Shown here: in pieces, positions 36,951-46,161 of the stretch
Layout: every line of letters starts with the position of its first letter
Numbering within the stretch: the first letter of the stretch is position 1
Assembly (NCBI GenBank): GCA_046343015.1
Contig: JBKDOL010000088.1
Span: 22,746-86,745, forward strand
Source of the DNA: BJ22 sp021298375
GTDB taxonomy: Bacteria > Planctomycetota > Planctomycetia > Pirellulales > Pirellulaceae
Direction of reading: 5' to 3'
Length of the DNA: 64,000 bases
The notes under the pieces: generated by a model
Told to the model about the DNA's origin: nothing
Database searches by the model: none
What the model saw: the letters and a program-made list of their open reading frames with translations, nothing else
Position numbers and translations under genes: made by a program

Positions 36951-38894
36951 CTACTGAGCGGGGGGTGCGGCCTGCTCATTTGCCGCGGTCAGTTTCGCGA
37001 GCAAGTCATCTTGCTGGTAGCGGAGCTTGGCCCCACCGGCATGGTGCCGAACCTGATTCCGTCCGCCGCGCTTGGATTCGTAGAGCGTTTCGTCGGCGCG
37101 CTCGAACAGTTGCTTGCAGTCAGAGGCATCCAATAGTGAGGTCGCCAGGCCGACGGAGACGGTGACTTTGAGCTCCTTGTCGAGATAGTTGAGCGGTGAG
37201 CTTTCCACTTTGGCCCGGTACCTCTCCAGCAGCTGCATCGCTTCCACGGGGGTGGTGTTCGGCAGCAGCATGCAGAATTCCTCACCGCCGTAGCGGAAGG
37301 CTGTATCTTCCGTATTGCCGCGAGCGCACGAGCCGAAAATCTTGGCGACGTGCTTGAGCACTTCGTCGCCGGCAGCATGTCCATGGACGTCGTTGAACTT
37401 TTTAAAGTGGTCGATGTCGGAGATGGCAATGGTCAGCGGTTTTCCGCTGGCCACCGCTTCCGCGAGCCGGTCGAAAAAGACCTGTTCAAAATAGCGGCTG
37501 TTGTACAAGCCGGTCATCCGGTCCGTGATCGACTGACTGTAGAGTCGGGTCTTGTTGAGGTTGACCGCTGCCTGGTCGGCGAGCCCCAGCAGGAGAGCAA
37601 TGTCCTCTTCGGTGAACCGGCCGAGCGGGTCGAGTACCTTGTTGCCCTGGTCGTCCAGCATCACCTTGTTGGTCATGGTGATGACGCCTTCCAACTCGTT
37701 GCCGTAAAGAATCGGCACGCTGGCAATGCAATACACAGCATGTTGACCGACTTGGGGAATCTGCGTCCGGTCATTAACGCGAATCGGCTTCTTGGATTGG
37801 GCGCAGATGCCGGCCACTCCTTCGCCCAGTTCGAAGGACTTGGTTTCGACCAGTCCGTTGTTGATTTCGTCGCGGACATTTGCCGGGATATTTCCCCAGA
37901 CGACCCGGATTTCGAGCTTCTGAGTGATCTTGTTGAAGATCATCAGGTTGCCCTTCTGGGTCATCAGGACATCGACGGCCTTGTTGAGCGTCTCGATACA
38001 GAGCTTCTTGAAATCGTTGACGTTCGCGATCTGTTGATTGATGTCGTACAACGTCTGAATGTTCTTGAGAATGCGTTCGTTCTTCTCGTATTTCAGCGTG
38101 GAGTCGATATTGGTGATTGCAATCGACGCAAGCTCCTGAATGAAAGCGTAATCGCTCTCGGGAATCTGCGAACCATCCTCCCGTTCGCCGATCGTCAGGA
38201 TGCCGAGAACTTCACCGCTCTTGATCAGTGGACACCAGACGTCCGACTTGAGCACTTCGAGGTTCCAATGATGCCAGGCGTGGCGAAAGCGGGCGCCGCG
38301 CTGCATGTCCCGGACACTGAAGACGTTCCCCTGCTGAATCAGCTGCCAGAGCAAACCGGCATTTTTCGGGAACTTGAACATGTAAATGGACTCTTCCATC
38401 CCGGATTCATGGATGAACTTGTCATCCAGCCCGTAGTGGGCCTTGACCCGGTAAAAGTCCTGGGAGTTCTCAAGGTCGTCCTTGAGCAGCACTGCGGTGT
38501 TGATTGCGCTGTACTTTTCGCGCACCACCGCCATGAAAGTTTCGAGCAGTTGTTTGAGATTGAGAATGTTGCTCAAACCCTTACCGGATTGGAGCAGCGC
38601 CCGCATCTCGAAGATCTCAATATCCTGTTCAATCGCTTTGTTGCGATAATATTGGAGTTCGCGCTTGACGGTTGTCAGCGAGGTCGTCTCGCGCGGGCCA
38701 ACGGTCGGATCGCCCGCCCCGGAAATGGCGGCACTGCACTCCGCCCGGGCTGCCTGGGCGAGTTGGCAAACCGGATTGACAATGGTCTCATTCCGCTGGA
38801 CCGAGACTTCAGGGGCTGCCAAGACTGCAGCGGGCGGGGTCACCACGTTGAATGTCTCGGCTGCGGTAGATGACTGTTCCGTAAATGGGCTCAT
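36951..38894 (-). CDS. Diguanylate cyclase with two GAF domains
   Basis: 647 residues from the ATG at 38894. A helical N-terminus leads into a GAF domain (about 90-270; SGMEESIYMFKFP, PLIKSGEVLGILTIGE) and a second GAF domain (about 285-440; NKVMLDDQGNK). A GGDEF domain follows, with the catalytic GGEEF at 536-540 and DHFKKFND upstream. It makes cyclic di-GMP from GTP in response to a GAF ligand. The four residues where an RxxD inhibitory site would sit are NTED, so product inhibition through a canonical I-site is not expected. Cytosolic, no membrane helix. Convergent with the TlpA-like gene. Confidence 0.93.
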   Translation of the reverse strand: MSPFTEQSSTAAETFNVVTPPAAVLAAPEVSVQRNETIVNPVCQLAQAARAECSAAISGAGDPTVGPRETTSLTTVKRELQYYRNKAIEQDIEIFEMRALLQSGKGLSNILNLKQLLETFMAVVREKYSAINTAVLLKDDLENSQDFYRVKAHYGLDDKFIHESGMEESIYMFKFPKNAGLLWQLIQQGNVFSVRDMQRGARFRHAWHHWNLEVLKSDVWCPLIKSGEVLGILTIGEREDGSQIPESDYAFIQELASIAITNIDSTLKYEKNERILKNIQTLYDINQQIANVNDFKKLCIETLNKAVDVLMTQKGNLMIFNKITQKLEIRVVWGNIPANVRDEINNGLVETKSFELGEGVAGICAQSKKPIRVNDRTQIPQVGQHAVYCIASVPILYGNELEGVITMTNKVMLDDQGNKVLDPLGRFTEEDIALLLGLADQAAVNLNKTRLYSQSITDRMTGLYNSRYFEQVFFDRLAEAVASGKPLTIAISDIDHFKKFNDVHGHAAGDEVLKHVAKIFGSCARGNTEDTAFRYGGEEFCMLLPNTTPVEAMQLLERYRAKVESSPLNYLDKELKVTVSVGLATSLLDASDCKQLFERADETLYESKRGGRNQVRHHAGGAKLRYQQDDLLAKLTAANEQAAPPAQ

Positions 38895-39105
38895 TTCTGA
38901 ACTCTCGGGAAACGCGGGAGGCCCGGCGTTCCAAACAGTCGGATCGCAGGCCAATTAGCTGTCGCGAGAGTGTAGCCTGCGGTTCGGGGCCGGGCCCGAG
39001 TTTCGTTGAAAGTTTGCCGAAGATGACGGTTGTAGGGTCTCGTCAGGCGAAAACCGGGATGCCAGAAGCGCGACCAGTTCGCAAACCTGAACAAATCTGC
39101 GCTCG

Positions 39106-40476
39106 CTACTCATTCCAGGCTTCGACCAGCAATTCGTGCAGTTGCTCGAGAATCGACTTCAGCTGATCTTGCAGGTCGCGATTGGTTTGCTCATCCAGTG
39201 CGCCGGCACTGCGAAACCCGAAGACTCCACCTCGACAAAAGGCCAGGCCCTTCAGGGCGCGTTTTAATTGGACAATCACCGCCGCCCGACTGGCCCGGGA
39301 CTCAATTTCCAAACCCGTCGCTTGAGCCAAACCGCCCAGCAGTTCCCCAACTCCATTCAGAGCAGTCAGGTAAAAACCGTTTTCAGACTTTAAGCCGGGA
39401 CCGAGCGCCGTCAGCCGCAGGTAGAGCTGTTCGGCCGCACTCAGGGCCGGGTGCTTGTGGCGTCTCTCGCCTCGGTGCGGACCAGCCCGCCAGGTTGATT
39501 CCGGATCCGGCCAATCAAGGGCCTCATCTTCGCAATTCCGGGACAAGTCCTCAGCGTCCGCTGCCCATTGCGCCAGGTCTTCAACTCCGGCGTCGTTATC
39601 CCACTTCCCCTGCTCCAGCGTGCCGGTATCCGTCTCCCCGGTCGGCTCGAAACCAGAGGTATCCGGACGTCCCGATCGCGATTCCTGCAGGGCGGCCAGC
39701 AAGGCTTCATCCGTGGAGAGGCCTTGCCCCCGCCCCTCTTCAATCCGCCGCATCAGCCGCTCCTGCCGAACCTCAGCTTCGCGCCGGGCCCTCGAATAGA
39801 GCCTGACGATGTCCTCCAGCGATGGTTCGCCCTCCGTAGACTCCGGGCTCAGCGCGCCCGCCGGGCTCAGCGCGCCCGCTTCAGACTCGGTCTCAGGGTC
39901 GGCCCTCATTTTGCGGGCGACCAATTCAGCAACTCGTGTGATTCGGGCAGCGAGGAGTTCCGGATCCTCAGCAGCCTCCGGTGAAAACGCCGAGCCCTCG
40001 AGACCCTCTCCCAGTCCACTGATGGCTGCCTCAAGAAACTTCAGCCTGCGGGTCAACTCATGTGCGTCGCGTTGCCGGTAGTATCCGGATTCATCTTCGA
40101 CTTCCAGATTGCTGAAAAATTCGGTTCTCAACGCGTCAAACAGTGAGACGACGGCAACATGTCCTTGCAGGCTGCCAAACTGCGTTTTTACAAAACAACA
40201 CGGCGACTCTGCCAAGGGCCGATCTTCGGCCTGTCTGATCTCAAACAGATTCAAGAGTTGCCCCTCGGGGGAGAGCAAGAGCGAGAGCGTATCCTGACCG
40301 GGGGCCATTTGCACCAGCAGACCGCGAACGACGCGCCGCGAATCCTGCTGGCCAAACGAGCGCCAGATCGTCGCTTGTCCGCCCAAGGCGGAAACCACAT
40401 CGAGCACGCGATCCTCAAACTCCTCGACGCGAGCCAAATCGTCGAGTGTTCCGCGATAATGAATCGTGACTCCCAT
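39106..40476 (-). CDS. Hypothetical protein with acidic linker, 456 residues
   Basis: GAGAGG lies at good spacing before the ATG at 40476. The N-terminal domain (about 1-140) is mixed alpha/beta (MGVTIHYRGTLDDLARVEEF, LLSPEGQLLNLFEI). A low-complexity acidic linker follows (about 170-340) with a short internal repeat, GALSPAGALSP. A helical C-terminal domain has RLTALGPGLKSENG and QLKRALKGLAFCRGG. There is no signal peptide and no recognised family. The N-terminal and C-terminal domains read as ordered, the middle as disordered. Confidence 0.65.
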   Translation of the reverse strand: MGVTIHYRGTLDDLARVEEFEDRVLDVVSALGGQATIWRSFGQQDSRRVVRGLLVQMAPGQDTLSLLLSPEGQLLNLFEIRQAEDRPLAESPCCFVKTQFGSLQGHVAVVSLFDALRTEFFSNLEVEDESGYYRQRDAHELTRRLKFLEAAISGLGEGLEGSAFSPEAAEDPELLAARITRVAELVARKMRADPETESEAGALSPAGALSPESTEGEPSLEDIVRLYSRARREAEVRQERLMRRIEEGRGQGLSTDEALLAALQESRSGRPDTSGFEPTGETDTGTLEQGKWDNDAGVEDLAQWAADAEDLSRNCEDEALDWPDPESTWRAGPHRGERRHKHPALSAAEQLYLRLTALGPGLKSENGFYLTALNGVGELLGGLAQATGLEIESRASRAAVIVQLKRALKGLAFCRGGVFGFRSAGALDEQTNRDLQDQLKSILEQLHELLVEAWNE

Positions 40477-41036
40477 CCGAACAACCTCTCAGCTCAATGG
40501 CCTCACTGATTGAAAGGGGCAACCCTGATCAATACGTCAAAGCCATCACAGTGTATCGGTTCATCAATTCAGAAACAAAAGCTTTCGCTTGCTGACTGAG
40601 GAACCGGTTTCCATACCGACACGATCCCTCAGGACACGTTCCCTCAGGACAGCCAGCGATGCCGCCGCTGGCATGCCGACCAAACCCAAGCCAGACCAAA
40701 AATTGGTCCCTGCACCAGCGGTCGCCTGCCATCTGGTCCAACCCCACGGCAACGAGGTTCGAGGTTCCGGGCTGAGGGGCACCAAGCAAGGCTGAGGGGC
40801 TGAAATCGGTTCGCCCGATCTCAAGCAACCGGAAAATCCTCTGGCGGGCGAATGCAAGCCAAATCCCGCTTTCCCCCCATCAAGGGCATCATAACCGGCA
40901 GAAGCGAAGCAAAATGCGTCCCATTTGCCGAGAATGCGGGGAGGGTTGCAGGGTGAAAAAACCGCTCCTCAACTAAAATGGGGAACGAAAGGTGATGACT
41001 TTACTCCACCCCTCCTTCCTGTCCGCGGGTCCGGAA
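40477..41036. other. Divergent intergenic region with short direct repeats
   Basis: About 560 bp upstream of two divergent genes. It holds two 15-bp tandem copies (40621-40635 and 40636-40650, sharing ccctcaggac) and two copies of ggctgagggg near 40769 and 40789. No gene is supported. Confidence 0.55.
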
Positions 41037-41903
41037 ATGACGCTTTCGCAGCTCACATTCTCATTTGCCTTTGTACTGGCGCTGGGGAACCCTCTTGTTC
41101 TCGCGCAGGAAAAGGAAGAGTTGGTCAACAGCATTGGCATGAAGCTGGTGAGAATTCCGGCTGGCAAGTTTCTCCGCGGATCGCCCGTCGATGAGGTCGG
41201 CTCGCAGGATGATGAGAGTCAACACGAGGTGACTCTGACGCGGGAATACTACATCGGGGTGTTCGAAGTCACTCAGGCTGAGTATGAAACCGTAATGCGG
41301 GAGAATCCGAGTTACTTTCCGGAAGCTGTGATTCACCCGGCAGTTCGGCACCCTGAGACGGGACGTCTGATTACTCCGGAGCGGAAAGAGCGGACCGATG
41401 GCAGCCGTTATCCGGTCGATCGCGTCTCCTGGGATGATGCCGTACGATTCTGCGAGAAGCTGAGTGCGCGGCGGGAGGAAGTCAAGCGGAGCCGGGTTTA
41501 TCGACTGCCGACCGAAGCCGAATGGGAGTATGCCTGTCGCGCAGGCTCCAAGACCGCTTTTTCGTTTGGCGGCGAAGCGAGTCGCCTGTCCCAGTTCGGC
41601 TGGTATTCGGAAAACTCCAACCAGTCAACTCACCCAGTCGGGGAGAAGCAACCCAACGCCTGGGGTCTGTACGACATGCACGGAAACGTCAGCGAATGGT
41701 GCCTCGACTATCACCTCAATTATCCTCAGGAAAACCTGATTGACCCAGCCGGTCCTGCAAATGGACGGCGACGAGTTTGCCGAGGTGGAAACTGGTCAGA
41801 GTTGACCGCCGCCAATTGCCGGTCGGCTCATCGCGAGGGGTTGGCCTCGGGAGTGAAGCTCCGGGCTGTCGGTTTGCGGGTGGTGATGACGATCGAAAAG
41901 TAA
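41037..41903 (+). CDS. Secreted SUMF1/FGE-domain protein, not a true formylglycine generator
   Basis: 288 residues from the ATG at 41037, chosen because a clean signal peptide then begins at residue 1 (LTFSFAFVLALGNPLVLAQ). An in-frame ATG also lies at 40995. The SUMF1 fold is clear: GMKLVRIPAGKFLRGSP, YYIGVFEVTQAEYE, YPVDRVSWDDAVRFC, YRLPTEAEWEYACRAG, LYDMHGNVSEW and CRGGNW. In sulfatase-activating enzymes the RGG motif is followed by two catalytic cysteines. Here only one Cys follows (AANCRSAHR) and the first is absent, so cofactor-generating activity is unlikely. Probably a periplasmic or surface binding protein or other SUMF1-type enzyme. Confidence 0.88.
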   Translation: MTLSQLTFSFAFVLALGNPLVLAQEKEELVNSIGMKLVRIPAGKFLRGSPVDEVGSQDDESQHEVTLTREYYIGVFEVTQAEYETVMRENPSYFPEAVIHPAVRHPETGRLITPERKERTDGSRYPVDRVSWDDAVRFCEKLSARREEVKRSRVYRLPTEAEWEYACRAGSKTAFSFGGEASRLSQFGWYSENSNQSTHPVGEKQPNAWGLYDMHGNVSEWCLDYHLNYPQENLIDPAGPANGRRRVCRGGNWSELTAANCRSAHREGLASGVKLRAVGLRVVMTIEK

Positions 41904-41946
41904 TTTGGTGGAATGAATGAGCTGAAGCGTGCCGCAACGCGGTGGG

Positions 41947-41983
41947 GCTGCCGAGGGCCCGCGCCGCTTCTCGGGCAGCTTTG
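41947..41983 (+). terminator. Weak hairpin downstream of the SUMF1 gene
   Basis: Arms gctgccgag and ctcgggcagc pair with a one-base bulge, followed by tttgct. It starts about 43 bp past the stop. Stem is fair, T-run is short. Confidence 0.3.
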
Positions 41984-42060
41984 CTCTACTGCCGGTTGGA
42001 CCACACCGCAAGTTTTGGGGCTGTCGGGGCGCTTAAATCTCCGGGCCTCTGCCCAGTCGG

Positions 42061-42939
42061 TCAAAAGCGGAAGACCGTTCCCACTCCGCTGAAGAAGTCG
42101 GTTGCTTGACTGCTCAAGCCCGTTCCAGCCCGCACATCCAGCTGCAGGTTGTGATTGACGCGAAAGATGAACCCTCCGTTGAAATAGTGCTCCGTGACTT
42201 CGGTTTCGGCACCGTTGGGCGCGAGCATGAACCACTCGGTATAGCTGCCGACTCGGGGATGCCAAGACTGTCCCAAGGTCACGCTCTGAGCTACCTCGCC
42301 ATGCACTTTGGCGGTCAACTCATCGACGGAGATATTGTATTGGGAACTTCCGGCGAGTGACCAGAATTCGTTTAAATCCCAGCCGTAAAGCCAGTTCACT
42401 CCGGGAAGAACGCGCCCCGCGGAGAACTCGCCTCCTACAGGCACCAGCATCTGTGACACAAGGGCCATTTCCGGCAAGACACCCTGTTGGGGAGTCAGCC
42501 CGAACTTGGCTCCAAGGTAGAGGTCATCGGCCGCGTGAGCTGTCCCGGACGTTCCACTCAGAACCAAACGCTCGGAATTGAAGGACCAACCGACTCGGAG
42601 TTCGAGCCAATCAGCGAGCACGCCGTGGCGGTAGAGGATCTCGGGATACGAATGAGCCTGCAGAGAGGTCGTTCCTTCCCTGTCGCTGAAAAAAGTATAG
42701 CCCAGCTCCAATTGGCGAACGCCGAGTCCGACCGTGGAGGATGCTTCGGTAAAGTCTGGACGATCGCTGGCCAGTGGCTCATCCCAGCCGGGTGGTCCCC
42801 CTTCGGCTGGGGCTGTTGAGTTCCAGCGGAGCAGCGTCCCGGGCTGCTGCTCCTGTGCCGCAAGCGGAGCGCAACAGAGCGCACCGACCAACCAGGTCGC
42901 CAAGAGCTTTCCGCGCCGCAGGGACTCAGCCTCAAGCAT
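42061..42939 (-). CDS. Outer-membrane beta-barrel protein, MetA-pathway (phenol degradation) porin-like
   Basis: 292 residues from the ATG at 42939, which gives a signal peptide (LLATWLVGALCCAPLAAQ). The mature part is built of alternating amphipathic strands typical of the putative outer-membrane 'transporter' family related to MetA-pathway proteins: ASDRPDFTEASSTVG near the start, then LELGYTFFSD, ILYRHGVLADWLELRVGWSF, DDLYLGAKFGL, and a closing aromatic residue (VFRF). Family function is poorly defined; transport of small hydrophobic compounds is the usual guess. Divergent from the methanethiol oxidase gene. Confidence 0.8.
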   Translation of the reverse strand: MLEAESLRRGKLLATWLVGALCCAPLAAQEQQPGTLLRWNSTAPAEGGPPGWDEPLASDRPDFTEASSTVGLGVRQLELGYTFFSDREGTTSLQAHSYPEILYRHGVLADWLELRVGWSFNSERLVLSGTSGTAHAADDLYLGAKFGLTPQQGVLPEMALVSQMLVPVGGEFSAGRVLPGVNWLYGWDLNEFWSLAGSSQYNISVDELTAKVHGEVAQSVTLGQSWHPRVGSYTEWFMLAPNGAETEVTEHYFNGGFIFRVNHNLQLDVRAGTGLSSQATDFFSGVGTVFRF

Positions 42940-43212
42940 GGCTTTTCTACTTCGCACGTTTGTGGACCGAAGCAATCCAATCGCGGAACGCCTCGACAGG
43001 ATGAAGCCGACTCTCCTATTTTCGTCCTTTTTTTCGATTTTCTGCCTGTATTTGTTCAAATAAAATTTCGACTCCCTTGCTAGCGGCCCAGCTGGTGTGG
43101 TTGCGGCCTGAGGCTGAATCTCGAAAATCAGGGAAGGTCACGTTCACCCCGGCCGCAACATGCCTTGGCCCGTTCACCGCGGCCTTTTCGATGCCTTTCA
43201 GGAACCCCGCCG

Positions 43213-44658
43213 ATGAAACGTCGCGACTTTCTTAAGACTACCGCAGCCACCGGCCTCACTCTGGCAGCACTGCCTCCCACTGCTTTTGCCGCCTGGGGGC
43301 AGGAACAGGAGGCGGCATGTTGCAACCGGACCTGGGCTACGGTGGCCGATGCGATCAAGTCGCCCCGGGAAACGCTACTTTACGTTCCCGCGATCTACTC
43401 GGGGACCGACATCCATCAGCCCGACTACTTGGCCACAATCGATGCCGAACCAGGATCCCAAACCTTTGGTCAAGTCATTCACCGCCTGCCGATGTTGCAC
43501 GTGGGGGATGAGCTCCATCATTTTGGCTGGAACTCCTGCAGCAGCTGTCACGGTCAGCCCGGAGAGCATCGTCGCTTCATGATTCTGCCTGGAATCGCCT
43601 CCAGCCGGATTTACATCATCGATACGGCCGATCCCAAGGCGCCCAAAATTCATTTCGTCATCGAACCCAATGAACTGAAAGTCAAAGCAAATCTTTCGGC
43701 CCCGCATACGGTCCATTGTCTGGCGGATGGGCACATCATGATCTCGTGTCTCGGGGATGCGGCCGGTGACGGCCCGGGCGGGTTCGCATTGCTCAATCAG
43801 AAGTTCGAAGTACTCGGGCGTTGGGAACAAGACGCCACCGGAATGAAATACAATTACGACTTCTGGTACCAGCCTCGGCAGAACGTCATGGTCAGCAGCG
43901 AATGGGCCGCGCCGAACACCGTGGCTCAGGGTTTCAAAGTTCCTGATGTTCAGGCTGGCAAATACGGCCAGCAGATTCACTTCTGGAACTGGAAAGAGAA
44001 GAAGATCGAACAGACCATCGACCTTGGCGGTAACGGATTGATTCCCCTGGAGGTGCGGTTCCACCACAATCCCGAGAGCACGCAGGGCTTCGTCGGCGCG
44101 GCGCTCAGCAGCACGATGTGGCACTGGTACAAGGCGGGTAATACTTGGAAAGCTGAGCAGGTGATCTCCGTCGACCCGGTCAAGGATGTCCCCGGCTGGG
44201 AGATGCCGGTTCCCGGTTTGATCACCGACCTCGTTCTTTCCATGGACGATCGCTTCCTCTACTTCGCCAATTGGCTGCACGGTGACATCCGCCAGTATGA
44301 TGTCAGCGATCCGTCCAAACCGAGATTGACTGGCCAAGTCTGGCTGGGCGGGCAACTGGGCCAGCCGAGTTCGCTAGGCCGGCCGCTGAGCGGTGGTCCC
44401 CAGATGCTCCAGTTGAGCCTCGACGGCAAGCGGCTGTACGCCACCAATTCGCTCTACAGCCCGTGGGACAACCAGTTCTATCCAGGCATCAAGGAACAAG
44501 GTTCGTGGCTGGTGCAGATTGACTGTGATACCGAGGCAGGTGGGATGCGGGTCAATCCGAAGTTCTTCGTCGACTTCGGGCGGGAACCGCACGGCCCGGC
44601 CCGAGCTCACGAAATGCGTTTCCCCGGAGGGGACAGCACTTCGGATATCTGGAGCTAA
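43213..44658 (+). CDS. Methanethiol oxidase / selenium-binding protein (SBP56 family), Tat-exported
   Basis: 481 residues from the ATG at 43213, which starts with a twin-arginine leader (RRDFLKTTAATGLTLAAL). The rest matches SBP56 along its length: YVPAIYSG, the thiol motif C109-SS-C112 in FGWNSCSSCHG, SAPHTVHCLADGHIMIS, EVRFHHNP and GGPQMLQLSLDGKRLYATNSLYS. Bacterial members oxidise methanethiol to formaldehyde, hydrogen peroxide and sulfide, using copper, in the periplasm; the Tat leader fits that location. EC 1.8.3.4 is the likely activity. No sulfur-metabolism partner sits beside it. Confidence 0.93.
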   Translation: MKRRDFLKTTAATGLTLAALPPTAFAAWGQEQEAACCNRTWATVADAIKSPRETLLYVPAIYSGTDIHQPDYLATIDAEPGSQTFGQVIHRLPMLHVGDELHHFGWNSCSSCHGQPGEHRRFMILPGIASSRIYIIDTADPKAPKIHFVIEPNELKVKANLSAPHTVHCLADGHIMISCLGDAAGDGPGGFALLNQKFEVLGRWEQDATGMKYNYDFWYQPRQNVMVSSEWAAPNTVAQGFKVPDVQAGKYGQQIHFWNWKEKKIEQTIDLGGNGLIPLEVRFHHNPESTQGFVGAALSSTMWHWYKAGNTWKAEQVISVDPVKDVPGWEMPVPGLITDLVLSMDDRFLYFANWLHGDIRQYDVSDPSKPRLTGQVWLGGQLGQPSSLGRPLSGGPQMLQLSLDGKRLYATNSLYSPWDNQFYPGIKEQGSWLVQIDCDTEAGGMRVNPKFFVDFGREPHGPARAHEMRFPGGDSTSDIWS

Positions 44659-45089
44659 GGAAGGGGAAGCCATCTGGTTTGGGAAGGTGATTCGGCAACC
44701 CTAATCTTCCCGATCTTTTCCTCTTGAAGGGGATAGCTGTCGAACGGAAGGCAGTCAGCCAACGATTGACCGAACATGTGGCTCGACTGTTCAACGATCC
44801 CCGATTTCGGACAAGCCCGTCGGCCACCAGCCCAACTTCGTTCCGTTGAGTTGATTGGAAAAGAGGCGCTTCGTCGTCAACGGCCCGACCAAACCGCTCC
44901 GCGGACGAAACCCTTCCGAGACTCCGGGTTCTCCTGAAAAAATTACCTCTCAATCGCCATTCTCCCGGGCCTCCCTTCCACTCCCACGGACTTTACTTTT
45001 TTGTCTTCGCGGAAATCAGCGGTTTGCTTTCTCTCTTCTCATTCATTGCGATTAGTGCTGATTAGTGGATCCCCTTCCCAGAGTAACGA
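44659..45089. other. Intergenic region upstream of the catabolic operon
   Basis: 431 bp with no supported gene. The last 70 bp hold a repeat-like stretch with two copies of gattagtg (45050 and 45060) next to aaatcagcgg, resembling a degenerate dispersed repeat. The promoter of the operon starting at 45090 must lie here. Confidence 0.5.
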
Positions 45090-46046
45090 ATGCAGTTTAA
45101 GGCGCGTGCAGTGAGTTTGGATCGAGCGGTGCTGGGTGAAGGGCCGCTCTGGGATGCGAGTTACCAGTGTTACTGGTGGATCGATATTGAGCTGAAACGC
45201 TTGCACTGCTTTCGCGATGAGTGGAGACAGAGCCTCACCTGGCAACTTGATCAGATTCCCGGCGCAGTGGCCCTCCGACGAGGCGGCGGGCTGGTCATGG
45301 CACTTCAATTTGGATTCGCCCTACTGGAGCCACTCTCCACGGAGCGGTTCTCAAGTCGCTCGACCGCTCCCTCTTGCGGTCAAGCTGGAAACTTGGGCGA
45401 AGACTGGAAGCTCATCATGCTCCAGTCTCCTGAACCGGCGCGGCCGGAGAATCGCCTGAACGACGGCAAGGTTGACCCGGCGGGCCGCTTTTGGGCTGGC
45501 ACGATGCGGATCGATGATCACATGACGCACTATACGGGAACGCTCTATTCGCTCGAACCGAATCATGCCATTCGCGCCCACTGGGGGGATGGAGTGATCG
45601 GTGTTTCTAACGGGATGGCCTGGTCGAGCGATGCCCGCAGGTTTTTTTACGTCGATTCACCCCGACGTGTGATTTACGCTTTTGACTATCAGCAGGACTC
45701 AGGCGAGATCTCCAACTGCAAGGTCGCTTTTCAGGTTCCCGCCGACCTTGGCTATCCGGACGGAATGACGATCGATGCCGAGGACAAACTCTGGGTGGCG
45801 CTCTGGGGGGCCGGCCGGGTGGCTCGGGTTTGCCCGTTGCAAGGAAGAATATTGGACGAAGTGATTTTGCCCGTCAGTATTCCAACTGCCTGTACCTTTG
45901 GCGGACCCAATCTCGACCAGCTTTTGATCACCACCGCCTCGATCGGCCTTTCGGATTCGCAGCGCGCGGAAGAACCACTGGCCGGGGCCCTGTTCCACGC
46001 CAACGTCGGTGTGCGCGGATTCGCGCCCCATGAATTCGGCGGCTAA
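45090..46046 (+). CDS. SMP-30/gluconolactonase-family lactonase
   Basis: 318 residues. The six-bladed propeller family is recognised from GEGPLWDASYQCYWWIDIE at the N-terminus, RLNDGKVDPAGRFWAGTM in the middle and GYPDGMTIDAEDKLWVALW later. These carry the metal-binding Glu (E17), Asn and Asp residues. It would hydrolyse a sugar-acid lactone, making the free aldonate. First gene of a five-gene cluster whose other members are dehydrogenases, a decarboxylase and an isomerase. No signal peptide, so cytoplasmic. Confidence 0.93.
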   Translation: MQFKARAVSLDRAVLGEGPLWDASYQCYWWIDIELKRLHCFRDEWRQSLTWQLDQIPGAVALRRGGGLVMALQFGFALLEPLSTERFSSRSTAPSCGQAGNLGEDWKLIMLQSPEPARPENRLNDGKVDPAGRFWAGTMRIDDHMTHYTGTLYSLEPNHAIRAHWGDGVIGVSNGMAWSSDARRFFYVDSPRRVIYAFDYQQDSGEISNCKVAFQVPADLGYPDGMTIDAEDKLWVALWGAGRVARVCPLQGRILDEVILPVSIPTACTFGGPNLDQLLITTASIGLSDSQRAEEPLAGALFHANVGVRGFAPHEFGG

Positions 46047-46161
46047 TTGGCCGGTCGACGGGCAACTGTCTGAAGTGCTCAAAGTGCCATTCGCCCCACT
46101 CTGGGCGAGCGTCCAGCGATCGCCCAGAATAAGCATTCACTTCACTTCCGACTGAAGCCTC

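Noticed and set aside
37350..38873. 507-codon plus-strand open frame
   Set aside because: It lies wholly opposite the clearly recognised GAF-GGDEF gene and encodes no known domain; high GC gives long antisense frames.
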